Assembly (NCBI GenBank): GCA_030615235.1
Contig: JAUWZR010000030.1
Span: forward strand, 1-15,780
Reading direction: 5' to 3'
Length of the DNA: 15,780 nt
From: Promethearchaeota archaeon
Lineage (GTDB): Archaea; Asgardarchaeota; Lokiarchaeia; Sigyniarchaeales; SOKP01
Shown in pieces: positions 1 through 6,946 of the stretch (the first letter of the stretch is position 1; each line of letters opens with the position of its first letter). The notes below the pieces were generated by a model. That model saw only the letters and a program-made list of their open reading frames with translations, ran no database searches and was not told where the DNA came from. Both the position numbers and the translations under genes were made by a program.

Positions 1-942
1 GAAATAGTTTATAATCTTAAGGACCTACCCGGAGTAGGGGATACTACCGTAAAAAAATTGCAAGAAGCGGGAATTATTTCAATTAGGACTTTAGCTATTT
101 ATCCAATTACTAAATTGATGGAAAATGCGGGGATAGGGGAAAAAACTGCTCAGAAAATAATTAAAGCTGCTCAAGACATTGAAAACATGGGCTTCAAAAG
201 TGCTGATATAATCTGGGAAAAGAGAAGACAAATGAATAAATTGACAACAAATAGTTCTACATTAGACGAAATATTAGCAGGAGGTATCGAACCGGGATCC
301 GTAACCGAATTTTATGGTGAATATAGAACAGGAAAAACTCAATTAGCTCATCAACTCTGCGTCAATGTCCAATTACCTTATAATGAAGGAGGACTTGAAG
401 GTAATGCCCTTTACATCGATACTGAATCAACCTTTAGACCTGAAAGAATAATTCAAATGGCGAATGCGAAAGATTTAGATTATAACAAAATATTGCAAAA
501 TATCATTGTTGGGAGGGCCTACAATAGCGATCATCAAGTATTATTAATCCAAGAAGCATCAAAAATAGTTAAAGAGAAAAATATTAAATTAGTAGTCGTG
601 GATTCGATTATAGGACATTTTCGGAGTGAATATATAGGAAGAGGCACTTTAGCAAATAGACAACAAATTCTCAACGTTCATATCCACGATTTATTACGAT
701 TAACAGAAATTTTTGATGAGCTAGCTGTAATTTTTACAAATCAAGTTTCTTCGAGACCTGACGTATTCTATGGAAACCCAACAGTGGCTACAGGTGGTCA
801 TATTATCGCTCATGGTGCTACTGTAAGAATATATCTAAGAAAAGGAAAAGGAGAACAGAGAGTAGCAAAATTGATCGACGCACCACATTTAGCAGAAGCA
901 GAAGCTGTTTTTTCAATAACAGATGAAGGTATTAAAGATTAA
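1..942 (+). CDS. radA: DNA repair and recombination protein RadA (5' truncated)
   Basis: RadA is the archaeal RecA/Rad51 recombinase: it forms ATP-dependent filaments on single-stranded DNA and catalyses strand exchange. The reading frame is open from base 1, so the N-terminus lies outside the window; 313 residues are visible, and few can be missing since the family is about 320-350. Numbering from the first visible codon, helix-hairpin-helix repeats lie at 9-20 (PGVG) and 41-52 (AGIG), the FxxA polymerisation motif FKSA at 65-68, Walker A GEYRTGKT at 106-113 and Walker B LVVVD at 197-201, followed by the family signature YIGRGTLANRQQ. The helix-hairpin-helix domain separates it from the shorter RadB. 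Two oddities: the P-loop has RT as in Rad51 (GEFRTGKT) rather than the common archaeal GS, and the ATP-cap segment reads GNPTVATGG instead of the usual GDPT-x-PVGG. It converges with the reductase gene on the other strand. Confidence 0.96.
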   Translation, partial: EIVYNLKDLPGVGDTTVKKLQEAGIISIRTLAIYPITKLMENAGIGEKTAQKIIKAAQDIENMGFKSADIIWEKRRQMNKLTTNSSTLDEILAGGIEPGSVTEFYGEYRTGKTQLAHQLCVNVQLPYNEGGLEGNALYIDTESTFRPERIIQMANAKDLDYNKILQNIIVGRAYNSDHQVLLIQEASKIVKEKNIKLVVVDSIIGHFRSEYIGRGTLANRQQILNVHIHDLLRLTEIFDELAVIFTNQVSSRPDVFYGNPTVATGGHIIAHGATVRIYLRKGKGEQRVAKLIDAPHLAEAEAVFSITDEGIKD

Positions 943-978
943 TATAGTTAGTTTAATTGTAATTTAACATACACAATA

Positions 979-988
979 TTTTTGTTTT
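979..988 (+). terminator. candidate oligo-T terminator of radA
   Basis: A T-rich run (ATTTTTGTTTT, about 978-988) follows the radA stop by 36 bases, inside the 53-base gap between two convergent genes. Archaeal RNA polymerase often stops on such runs. In an AT-rich genome this is weak evidence. Confidence 0.3.
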
Positions 989-995
989 AATAATT

Positions 996-2357
996 TTAAC
1001 GGCATTTTTTTCTCGCCACATTCGCGGCTATAAGAATAGAATCCCAAACTGGGGCAAAGGGAGGTGCATACGAAAGATCAAGTTTCTGAATATCTTCTAT
1101 TTTCATTTTAGCTGCTAATGCTGTTGCTAGAACATCAATTTTCTTTCCGCCTAAAGGAGAAGGTGCCGTAATCTCTGCTCCTAACAGATGATGAGTTTTC
1201 ACGTTAAATAATAAATATGTAGTCATTTTGAGTTCGAATTGATTTCCTCTATTTGGATAATAATGAGCGATTTCATTGCTTTCTATCAAAACTGAATCCG
1301 TTTCGTATCCTAAACCTTTAGCTTCTGCTCCTGTGATCCCCGTTTTTCCACAATATAGATCAAATACCTTCCAAACGGAGGTTCCAACTACGCCAGGAAA
1401 TGGATCAACTTTGTTGCCTGCTATAGTGTTTCCAGCAATTCTTCCCTGTTTATTTGCAGCGGGAGCAAGGGGGATATACATATTTTGTTTTAAAATCTGA
1501 TGATAAACCATAGTGCAATCACCAGCTGCGAATACATTTTCAACATTAGTCCTCATATATTCATCTACGATTATTGCACCTCTCACCATTTTCAGTTTTG
1601 TATTGTTAAAAATATCCGTATTCGGTACCACACCAATAGATATTTGAACAAAATCTGCTTCTAAAGAGTCTCCATTCCCTAAAGAAATCTTTAATCGTTT
1701 GTCTGAAACAGCTTCAAGGCTTTTGACGTATTTCCCCAGAATTACTTTGATTCCATGTTTTTCAAGTTCTTCCTTAATATAATCTTGACTTTTTGTCCTA
1801 AAAATCAGTCTGGGTCCAACTATAGTTAAATCATCAATACCTAGTGCTTTGTATGCTTCAATCATTTCCAGATTAATATAGCCTGCTCCAAGAAGAATTC
1901 CAGATTTGAAATCATTTCTGATTAGAGAATTTTTCACTCTGTCAGCATCCTCTATAGTATGTACATGAAAGATATTATTATGTTCAAGAGTTATTTCCGG
2001 ACGTATTTTGGGTTTACCACCTGTCGCAATTACCAAGTAATCATAGCCTTTCTCGAAAATTTCATTAGTCTTAATATCTTTAACTTTAACTATTTTTGCA
2101 TTAAAATTTACAGATAATACCTCTTGATAAATGTGAACTGGAATGTTTCTTTTTTCTAGAAATTGTTCTTTGGTAATAGTAATTAACTTATCTCGATCTT
2201 CGACGATTCCACTTATATAATAAGGAAGACCACATGAACCATATGAAATGTAAGGTCCTTTTTCGTAAACATCAATTATCCAATCGCGATGTGCTCTTCT
2301 TACTGCACTCGCAGCACTCAAACCAGCAGGATTTCCACCTATTACAACCAATTTCAT
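996..2357 (-). CDS. FAD-dependent pyridine nucleotide-disulfide reductase, CoA-disulfide reductase / NADH oxidase type
   Basis: This is a 453-residue flavoprotein of the CoA-disulfide reductase / NADH oxidase / NADH peroxidase group, cytosolic and probably acting in thiol redox balance or oxygen/peroxide detoxification. An N-terminal FAD-binding Rossmann fold starts at residue 3 (VVIGGNPAG). The single redox cysteine is Cys42 in SYGSCGLPYY, the group's signature. The NAD(P)-binding motif is GAGYIN at 157-162, where the last Gly of GxGxxG is Asn. The second FAD motif is FAAGDC at 276-281. The C-terminal dimerisation domain ends with LSYAPPFAPVWDS (428-440), whose Tyr430 matches the active-site tyrosine of CoA-disulfide reductases. 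The ATG at 2357 lies 2 residues before the Rossmann strand, so the start is secure. Sequence alone does not decide between CoA-disulfide reductase, NADH oxidase and polysulfide reductase. It appears to be transcribed alone. Confidence 0.9.
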   Translation of the reverse strand: MKLVVIGGNPAGLSAASAVRRAHRDWIIDVYEKGPYISYGSCGLPYYISGIVEDRDKLITITKEQFLEKRNIPVHIYQEVLSVNFNAKIVKVKDIKTNEIFEKGYDYLVIATGGKPKIRPEITLEHNNIFHVHTIEDADRVKNSLIRNDFKSGILLGAGYINLEMIEAYKALGIDDLTIVGPRLIFRTKSQDYIKEELEKHGIKVILGKYVKSLEAVSDKRLKISLGNGDSLEADFVQISIGVVPNTDIFNNTKLKMVRGAIIVDEYMRTNVENVFAAGDCTMVYHQILKQNMYIPLAPAANKQGRIAGNTIAGNKVDPFPGVVGTSVWKVFDLYCGKTGITGAEAKGLGYETDSVLIESNEIAHYYPNRGNQFELKMTTYLLFNVKTHHLLGAEITAPSPLGGKKIDVLATALAAKMKIEDIQKLDLSYAPPFAPVWDSILIAANVARKKCR

Positions 2358-2383
2358 CTTTTCTTGACGTTCTCAATGTTTTA

Positions 2384-2394
2384 AAAATATAAAA
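2384..2394 (-). promoter_or_regulatory. candidate TATA box of the disulfide reductase gene
   Basis: On the minus strand TTTATATTTTT lies with its centre about 32 bases before the ATG at 2357. With the usual archaeal spacing (TATA centre near -26) transcription would begin about 6 bases before the ATG, giving a nearly leaderless mRNA. No clear purine-rich BRE precedes it, and the whole 2358-2446 gap is AT-rich, so confidence is modest. Confidence 0.4.
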
Positions 2395-2446
2395 AAACAA
2401 ATGATTTATTTTATAAAAACATCAATGAAAGATTTTAAAATCGTAC

Positions 2447-3037
2447 CTACTTGCTTTCAATCCGTTTTAATTTAAGATGTCGAGTTAAATGGAAAAAAAG
2501 TCCTATAAAATAAAGGGTTATAATAAAAATATATTGAAAGGCAAACAAGATAATAAATACAAACATAAGTATAAATAATATTGCTTCGATTCCCAAATTC
2601 ACCTTGCTACTATAATATTTTGTGTCGAAAAAAGATTCTGCTTTTTTAAATTCTGACAAATATTTAGGTAGGTTTTCAAATTCCTCTTTTGATATTAACA
2701 ATTTCAAACCTATTTGCTTCTTTTGAAAGTAGAAGAAGTTAGTGCCCCAATCAAGTGTATCTATAATAACATGGATTGAATATGCTACACCACTAAAGGC
2801 TAAAACTGGCCAATTAATAATTATTCCAAACAATATCATGAGAAAACCAGGAATTATTGAATGAGAAATAAGCATCCTGTGATTGTGATTTATTGCATAT
2901 TTAGCAAAAAATACATCAAGATCGCAAATAAAGGAAAATAATACGATGAAAGCGAATTCAAATAAAGAAAAGCTGTAGAAATAGTTTAAAATTGAAGCGA
3001 ATATTATTCCTACACTAAAATGACTGTTAATATGCAT
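2447..3037 (-). CDS. YdjM-like membrane-bound metal-dependent hydrolase family protein
   Basis: This 196-residue integral membrane protein has the layout of the YdjM/DUF457 family of putative metal-dependent membrane hydrolases. Conserved polar residues sit in hydrophobic segments: His6 near the N-terminus, the acidic pair in CDLDVFF (Asp39, Asp41), HNHRMLISHS (51-60), and His89 with Asp93 in HVIIDTLDWGT. These are the presumed metal ligands. Hydrophobic stretches lie at about 8-46, 57-97 and 148-183, so four or more membrane spans are likely. The charged loop at 104-147 probably faces the cytosol. The ATG at 3037 is the only ATG that fits, because an in-frame TAG lies four codons upstream. 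It starts 20 bases after the PfkB-kinase stop and is probably co-transcribed with it. It ends with TAG. The substrate of this family is unknown; the hydrolase role is inferred from family metal motifs. Confidence 0.72.
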   Translation of the reverse strand: MHINSHFSVGIIFASILNYFYSFSLFEFAFIVLFSFICDLDVFFAKYAINHNHRMLISHSIIPGFLMILFGIIINWPVLAFSGVAYSIHVIIDTLDWGTNFFYFQKKQIGLKLLISKEEFENLPKYLSEFKKAESFFDTKYYSSKVNLGIEAILFILMFVFIILFAFQYIFIITLYFIGLFFHLTRHLKLKRIESK

Positions 3038-3057
3038 GACACTATCCTAAAAATGAA

Positions 3058-4047
3058 TTAAATGATATAATTCTTACTTCTAACTCTTTTCAATACTTTA
3101 TTTTTTGTTTCAAATCCCTCAGGACCCTTTTTTTCTACTAAGAAAGATGCTGCTGCTGATGCGGTATGTCCTATTTCTTCTATTTGTTTCCATGTCATGT
3201 CAGAATTGATTAATTCATATAAAAAAATAGCTAAATAAACATCACCAGGGCCAGTTTCATCCACGACCCTCTTGGGCTTATAGGCGGGGATTTTTTTCAG
3301 GTTTTCTCCTCGTTTCATTATCATTGAACCTGCCTCTCCCATTGTCATTATGTATATTGCTTCATTATCAAAAATATTGAACCATTCCATTATCTTGTTT
3401 GGATTCTTTTGATTCGATAATAACTTCATTTCAATTTCAGAGCCTTTAAGAATTAACCGATCGTCTATTAGTTTAATTATTTTTGTTATGTTCGCAATAG
3501 TAGATTCTTCTCTGATATATGACACTTTCCCGCTTTCATCAATATTTCTGATAAAGCCCTGTAAATCTATTCCAAAATAAGCTTTTGGAAATTTCCGTAA
3601 TATTTTTGAAACATACTCATAAGAAATTTCGTTACATAATGGAGCTAATACGATAATTTGAGGATGATTTGATAGATAGAAATCAGGAATATCCTCAAAT
3701 ATAAGATTAGGGCTCCTAGATTTGAGGGTTAATGTTCTAGAATGATCTGAATAATCGAGTAAAAACTTAGTATTGGCAATCTTTAATGGTTTAACGCCCC
3801 TGAGATCTATAAGTTTGTCGTCAAATCGCCTTAATAGTGATTTATCGAAGTTGAGAGTTCCTAAATTTGAGATAATCCCAATTTTCACCGAATTTACATA
3901 CTTTTTTAGAGACAAAGAGCCAAAAGTAACACTTCCACCTAAAGATGGTTTTCTTTTTTGCTTAAATCTAACAATACTATCAACTGCTAAGTGCCCGACA
4001 AAATAGATATTGACAGTTGATAATATATTTTTCTTCCGAATATCCAT
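3058..4047 (-). CDS. PfkB/ribokinase-family carbohydrate or nucleoside kinase
   Basis: This 329-residue cytosolic protein belongs to the PfkB (ribokinase-like) family, which phosphorylates sugars, nucleosides or related polyols with ATP or ADP. The fold begins with IYFVGHLAVDSI (14-25). The first family signature appears as PSLGGSVTFGSLSL (34-47), where the GG pair contacts the sugar. The C-terminal signature is VVDETGPGDVYLAIFLYEL (261-279), with catalytic base Asp269. The usual form is D-T-x-G-A-G-D, so Glu264 and Pro267 are departures in the anion hole and phosphate-binding loop, though Gly266, Gly268 and Asp269 are kept. The ATP-site strand IYIMTMGEAGSMIM (231-244) is typical. The substrate cannot be assigned from sequence. 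Its gene leads a short minus-strand unit with the YdjM-like membrane protein. Confidence 0.85.
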   Translation of the reverse strand: MDIRKKNILSTVNIYFVGHLAVDSIVRFKQKRKPSLGGSVTFGSLSLKKYVNSVKIGIISNLGTLNFDKSLLRRFDDKLIDLRGVKPLKIANTKFLLDYSDHSRTLTLKSRSPNLIFEDIPDFYLSNHPQIIVLAPLCNEISYEYVSKILRKFPKAYFGIDLQGFIRNIDESGKVSYIREESTIANITKIIKLIDDRLILKGSEIEMKLLSNQKNPNKIMEWFNIFDNEAIYIMTMGEAGSMIMKRGENLKKIPAYKPKRVVDETGPGDVYLAIFLYELINSDMTWKQIEEIGHTASAAASFLVEKKGPEGFETKNKVLKRVRSKNYII

Positions 4048-4198
4048 GTTTTCTATTTTTAATATCTTATTATTGAAAAAACTTACTTATTCTTAATATT
4101 TGAAACCTTAATCTATGGTTTAAGTCTGAATTAAGAATTTTAATTTATAAATATTTAAAATAAGAGTGATTTTAATAAATTTGGATAAAGGCTATTAG
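4048..4198 (-). promoter_or_regulatory. AT-rich intergenic region, possible promoter of the PfkB unit
   Basis: This 151-base gap is the longest in the window without a gene. It holds a strongly TATA-like minus-strand stretch (TTTTAAATATTTATAAATT, about 4142-4160), which would imply a leader of roughly 70 bases before the kinase ATG at 4047. There is no clear TATA box at the short-leader distance seen for other genes here. No RNA gene or hairpin is evident. Confidence 0.3.
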
Positions 4199-5275
4199 TT
4201 ACATGTGAGAAATTCTTTTATTTAATTCTAAAATTTTTCTATCTTTTTCATTTATCGTAGTTTTTAACTGATTTATATTTTTTTGCAAATTCTCAACTAG
4301 TTCTGCCATTGGATTGCCGGAGACATCAGTTGGTGAAATTGCTGATAATTTTAAATCAGCTATTGTGCTATCTTTCTCTCTTAGTTTATTTTCGAGATTT
4401 ATAATTTGTATTTCAAGCTGCTTAGTATCAACTTGGGCTGCTTCTTTTTTCCCCTTACTGAAAGATTTTTGCATTTCTTCAAGGTCTTTTTTGAGGGTAT
4501 CGTTTTCTTTTTTTAGTTCCTCTAAATCTTTATCGCTGAAGTGATAACCTTTTCCTTCTAACGCGTTTTTAAGTTCTGTTTTTTCTTTCTTTAAATTTTC
4601 TACAATGCGTTTGTATTTAGTCAAATCTGATTGAAGATCTTGGCATAAAGTTTCAAGTGGTTCAATAGAAGTCTCAGGAGGCATAGGTTTAATCACCTTT
4701 TGTTCAGGAGCACTCGTTTGGACTACATAATCGACGGGTTTACTTTTCAATTCTTCTCTGTAGTCTTGGTTTAGTTGTTCTACTTTATTTGATAATTCTG
4801 TCGTTTTTTTCTCTAAATTTTGTATGGTTTTATCCTTTTTCGATATCTCATATTCCAATTCCTCAATACTTATATTTTCTGTCATAGAATCTGTTCCGGT
4901 TTTTGTAGGTGCTTGAGTTTGCAAATTTAAGATTAAGGAATCCTTTGATTTTATTTTTTCATCCTTCTCTAACAATACTTTTACCATACTTTTAACTTTC
5001 CGTCCCAATTCTAAATTTTCTTGCTTAATATCATTTAATTTCATAGCTATTTCTGCTACAGCTTCATCTTTTTCAATTTTAAGTTTCTCTTTTTCTTCAA
5101 CTGATTTTTTAAGTATTTCCTCAGATTTAGTAAACAATTCTATGTTCGCAGCAATTTTCTTTCTTAATTGTTCGTTCTCTTTTTGTATATCTCCAATTAA
5201 GGAGGGCACATCATCTGTCGCTAATTTCTTTTTCCATAGAGAAATAAAATCTTCGACTTTCTCCTCGTCTGGCAT
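4199..5275 (-). CDS. coiled-coil protein of unknown function
   Basis: This 358-residue protein is dominated by Lys, Glu, Leu and Asn heptad-like sequence. I do not recognise a family. A short N-terminal segment (1-30, with DDVPSLIGDI) precedes three predicted coiled-coil blocks at about 31-120, 136-175 and 208-296, with a further one at about 318-358. Pro/Thr/Ser-rich linkers separate them (about 121-130 APTKTGTDS, 185-205 with PMPPE, 306-318). There is no signal peptide, membrane span, Walker motif or zinc site, so it is not an SMC or Rad50 protein. It begins 46 bases after the Memo-family stop on the same strand and is probably in the same transcript. A cytosolic scaffold or tether is a guess only. 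Homology searches would be confounded by coiled-coil composition. Confidence 0.75.
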   Translation of the reverse strand: MPDEEKVEDFISLWKKKLATDDVPSLIGDIQKENEQLRKKIAANIELFTKSEEILKKSVEEKEKLKIEKDEAVAEIAMKLNDIKQENLELGRKVKSMVKVLLEKDEKIKSKDSLILNLQTQAPTKTGTDSMTENISIEELEYEISKKDKTIQNLEKKTTELSNKVEQLNQDYREELKSKPVDYVVQTSAPEQKVIKPMPPETSIEPLETLCQDLQSDLTKYKRIVENLKKEKTELKNALEGKGYHFSDKDLEELKKENDTLKKDLEEMQKSFSKGKKEAAQVDTKQLEIQIINLENKLREKDSTIADLKLSAISPTDVSGNPMAELVENLQKNINQLKTTINEKDRKILELNKRISHM

Positions 5276-5321
5276 AATTTCACAAAATTTTTTCTTTAAT
5301 TTTAGGTTTTTTATTTTTAAT

Positions 5322-6212
5322 TTATTTTACCATAATCCCTGAAAAATACCCAACACAATATCCATATCCTCCTCTAATATCGCTACTAGTATAATATTTT
5401 AACAATTCACCTTTCGTTGCGTTTAATTTTTCACAAATTAACATTAAAGTCGTTATTGTTTGGGCTCCGCACACGGTTGTTTTTGAAGCAGCTGAAAGAG
5501 TGTTTTTTGGATTCAAATCTACAAAAGCATCAATAACATCTTGATCATATTTCTTAAACTCATTTAATTGATTTTTATCAAAAACTTCTTTATGTGACAT
5601 ATCAGACGATGCTACAATAACAGTATCTTTATTTAATGCCTTAATTGCTGCAGAAATATCAGTAGCTATTTTTTCAAATACGCTGTAATCCCTTCTAATT
5701 CCTATTTTTAGTGTTACTATTTTTACATCTTTCTCTTTAGCACAATATTTAATGAAAGGTAATTGTATTTCAATATTATGTTCTTGTTCCATGAAGCCGG
5801 TGAAGGCAGAAGGATCTTCAACAATAATATCACTTGTATCTAAAATCTTTTTAGATAATTCATCGTCAATTAGTAAGTTTCCTAAAGGTGTTTCCCAAGC
5901 TCCATCTCCTAATAGAGCCACTTTTCCATAGCCAACATGGTCAGTTCCCAAAACAATAATAGTATCGGGGATTTTTTCTTTAAAGAGATTTAAGTAAGTA
6001 AAAGCTGCACATCTTCCAGAAAAGGCGTATCCTGCGTGAGGAGAAACTCCACCTATTATTGTTCTTGTATCTTGATTTAATGTTTCAGGTAACAAACCGG
6101 GCCCAAATTCACTTTCAGAAAAATTAAATTCTAAATCTCTAATTAAATTTTCACGATTTTTAGGGTACCAACTTCCCGCATGTGATGCTTTTCTTATTCC
6201 CAATTTTCTCAC
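5322..6212 (-). CDS. Memo-family protein (MEMO1-like)
   Basis: This 296-residue protein belongs to the Memo/DUF52 family, related in fold to LigB-type non-haem iron dioxygenases and found across archaea and eukaryotes. Family blocks appear in order: KASHAGSWYP (8-17), SPHAGYAFSG (57-66), VLGTDHVG (87-94), EQEHNIEIQLPF (142-153), VASSDMSH (200-207), TTVCGAQT (245-252) and GYGYCVGYFSG (282-292). The putative metal ligands of human Memo1 (His49, His81, His192, Cys244) correspond to His59, His92, His207 and Cys248, all present. The start is GTG: an in-frame TAA lies 22-24 bases upstream with no ATG between, and the first conserved block begins only seven residues in. A good TATA box lies 29-36 bases upstream. 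The molecular function in archaea is not settled; copper or iron redox chemistry has been proposed for the family. Confidence 0.92.
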   Translation of the reverse strand: MRKLGIRKASHAGSWYPKNRENLIRDLEFNFSESEFGPGLLPETLNQDTRTIIGGVSPHAGYAFSGRCAAFTYLNLFKEKIPDTIIVLGTDHVGYGKVALLGDGAWETPLGNLLIDDELSKKILDTSDIIVEDPSAFTGFMEQEHNIEIQLPFIKYCAKEKDVKIVTLKIGIRRDYSVFEKIATDISAAIKALNKDTVIVASSDMSHKEVFDKNQLNEFKKYDQDVIDAFVDLNPKNTLSAASKTTVCGAQTITTLMLICEKLNATKGELLKYYTSSDIRGGYGYCVGYFSGIMVK

Positions 6213-6240
6213 TTTGTTAGTAATAACATTTGTTTAAAAA

Positions 6241-6256
6241 TTTATATACTTTCATC
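6241..6256 (-). promoter_or_regulatory. BRE/TATA promoter of the Memo gene
   Basis: The minus strand reads GATGAAAGTATATAAA (6256 to 6241), a purine-rich BRE-like GAAAG joined to TATATAAA. The TATA centre is about 32 bases from the GTG at 6212, so the transcript would start within a few bases of the start codon. This is the best archaeal promoter match in the window. Confidence 0.6.
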
Positions 6257-6272
6257 TGTTGGAAACCAAATT

Positions 6273-6287
6273 GAAAGATTATTAAAC
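6273..6287 (+). promoter_or_regulatory. candidate BRE/TATA promoter of endA
   Basis: The plus strand reads GAAAGATTATTAAAC, a BRE-like GAAAG followed by an AT-rich TATA-like element centred about 27 bases before the ATG at 6310. This spacing fits a leaderless or near-leaderless endA transcript and puts a divergent promoter pair in the 97-base gap with Memo. Confidence 0.45.
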
Positions 6288-6309
6288 AATTTTTAATAAA
6301 TCTTATTAG

Positions 6310-6912
6310 ATGACTGACGAAAAAGAACCCTCTATTTCATTAGAAGATATAGATGAAAATGATATCCCAGAAAGAATACCAACTACATATTTAAACAACC
6401 GTGTGATTGTTTTTAACCATCTCTTTGCATCATATTTATACGTTAAAATGAAATTCTTTGGGTCTCCTCTGGGGATAAGTAAACCCCGTTTAGAGTATTT
6501 TTCTAAACCCTCTGAATTATCCTTAATCGAAGCACTCTTTTTGCTGAAAAATGATAAAATTACAATCTTTGACCCAAAATTAGATAAAATTTACTCTCAT
6601 GACGAATTTTATAATATTTGTAAAAAAATTCACCATAAATTTGAAGAAAAATTTGTAATTTACCAAGATTTACGGCAAAAAGGCTATATTCCTCGTCCAG
6701 GACTTAAGTTTGGAGCCGATTTTGTGGTATATAAAAAAGGTCCGGGATTAGAACATTCACCATTTATTGCACATGTACTACCACATGACTCCAAGATAAC
6801 TGCTATTGATATGGTCCGAGCTGGGCGTTTGGCAACATCAGTAAGAAAGAAATTTGTGATCGCTAATCCGCTAACTATGAGTTACTACTTCTTTGAATGG
6901 TTCAAACCTTAA
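6310..6912 (+). CDS. endA: tRNA-splicing endonuclease, EndA type
   Basis: EndA cuts bulge-helix-bulge structures to remove introns from tRNA and other RNA precursors, leaving 2',3'-cyclic phosphate ends. The 200-residue protein has one N-terminal domain (about 28-105) and one catalytic domain with the family block DLRQKGYIPRPGLKFGADF (120-138). The catalytic triad is visible as Tyr141 (VVYKK), His149 (EHSPF) and Lys180 (SVRKK). The His-to-Lys spacing of 31 matches the Methanocaldococcus enzyme (His125, Lys156), and the Tyr-to-His spacing is two shorter. Length and single catalytic domain suit a homotetramer, or one subunit of a heterotetramer with a second gene elsewhere. It has an extra acidic N-terminal tail (1-22). 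The ATG at 6310 sits about 27 bases after a TATA-like element. The gene is alone on +, converging on the ATPase operon. Confidence 0.93.
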   Translation: MTDEKEPSISLEDIDENDIPERIPTTYLNNRVIVFNHLFASYLYVKMKFFGSPLGISKPRLEYFSKPSELSLIEALFLLKNDKITIFDPKLDKIYSHDEFYNICKKIHHKFEEKFVIYQDLRQKGYIPRPGLKFGADFVVYKKGPGLEHSPFIAHVLPHDSKITAIDMVRAGRLATSVRKKFVIANPLTMSYYFFEWFKP

Positions 6913-6918
6913 TTTGGG

Positions 6919-6931
6919 ATTTAAAAAATAA
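6919..6931 (-). terminator. candidate oligo-T terminator of the ATPase operon
   Basis: On the minus strand, about 16 bases after the A1 stop, the sequence reads TTATTTTTTAAAT, within the 34-base gap to convergent endA. A run of six T is consistent with an archaeal terminator ending the operon; there is no hairpin. Confidence 0.3.
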
Positions 6932-6946
6932 CTAATTGGATAATCT

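Noticed and set aside
1..942. The recombinase as RadB or another RadA paralogue.
   Set aside because: The helix-hairpin-helix domain, FxxA motif and full RadA signatures are present; RadB lacks the N-terminal domain.
943..995. Gap between radA and the reductase as a place for a small RNA.
   Set aside because: Only 53 AT-rich bases between convergent stops, with no stable stem visible.
4199..5275. Coiled-coil protein as an SMC, Rad50 or ESCRT-like protein.
   Set aside because: No Walker A/B, signature motif, zinc hook or recognisable ESCRT domain is visible; only heptad-like composition.
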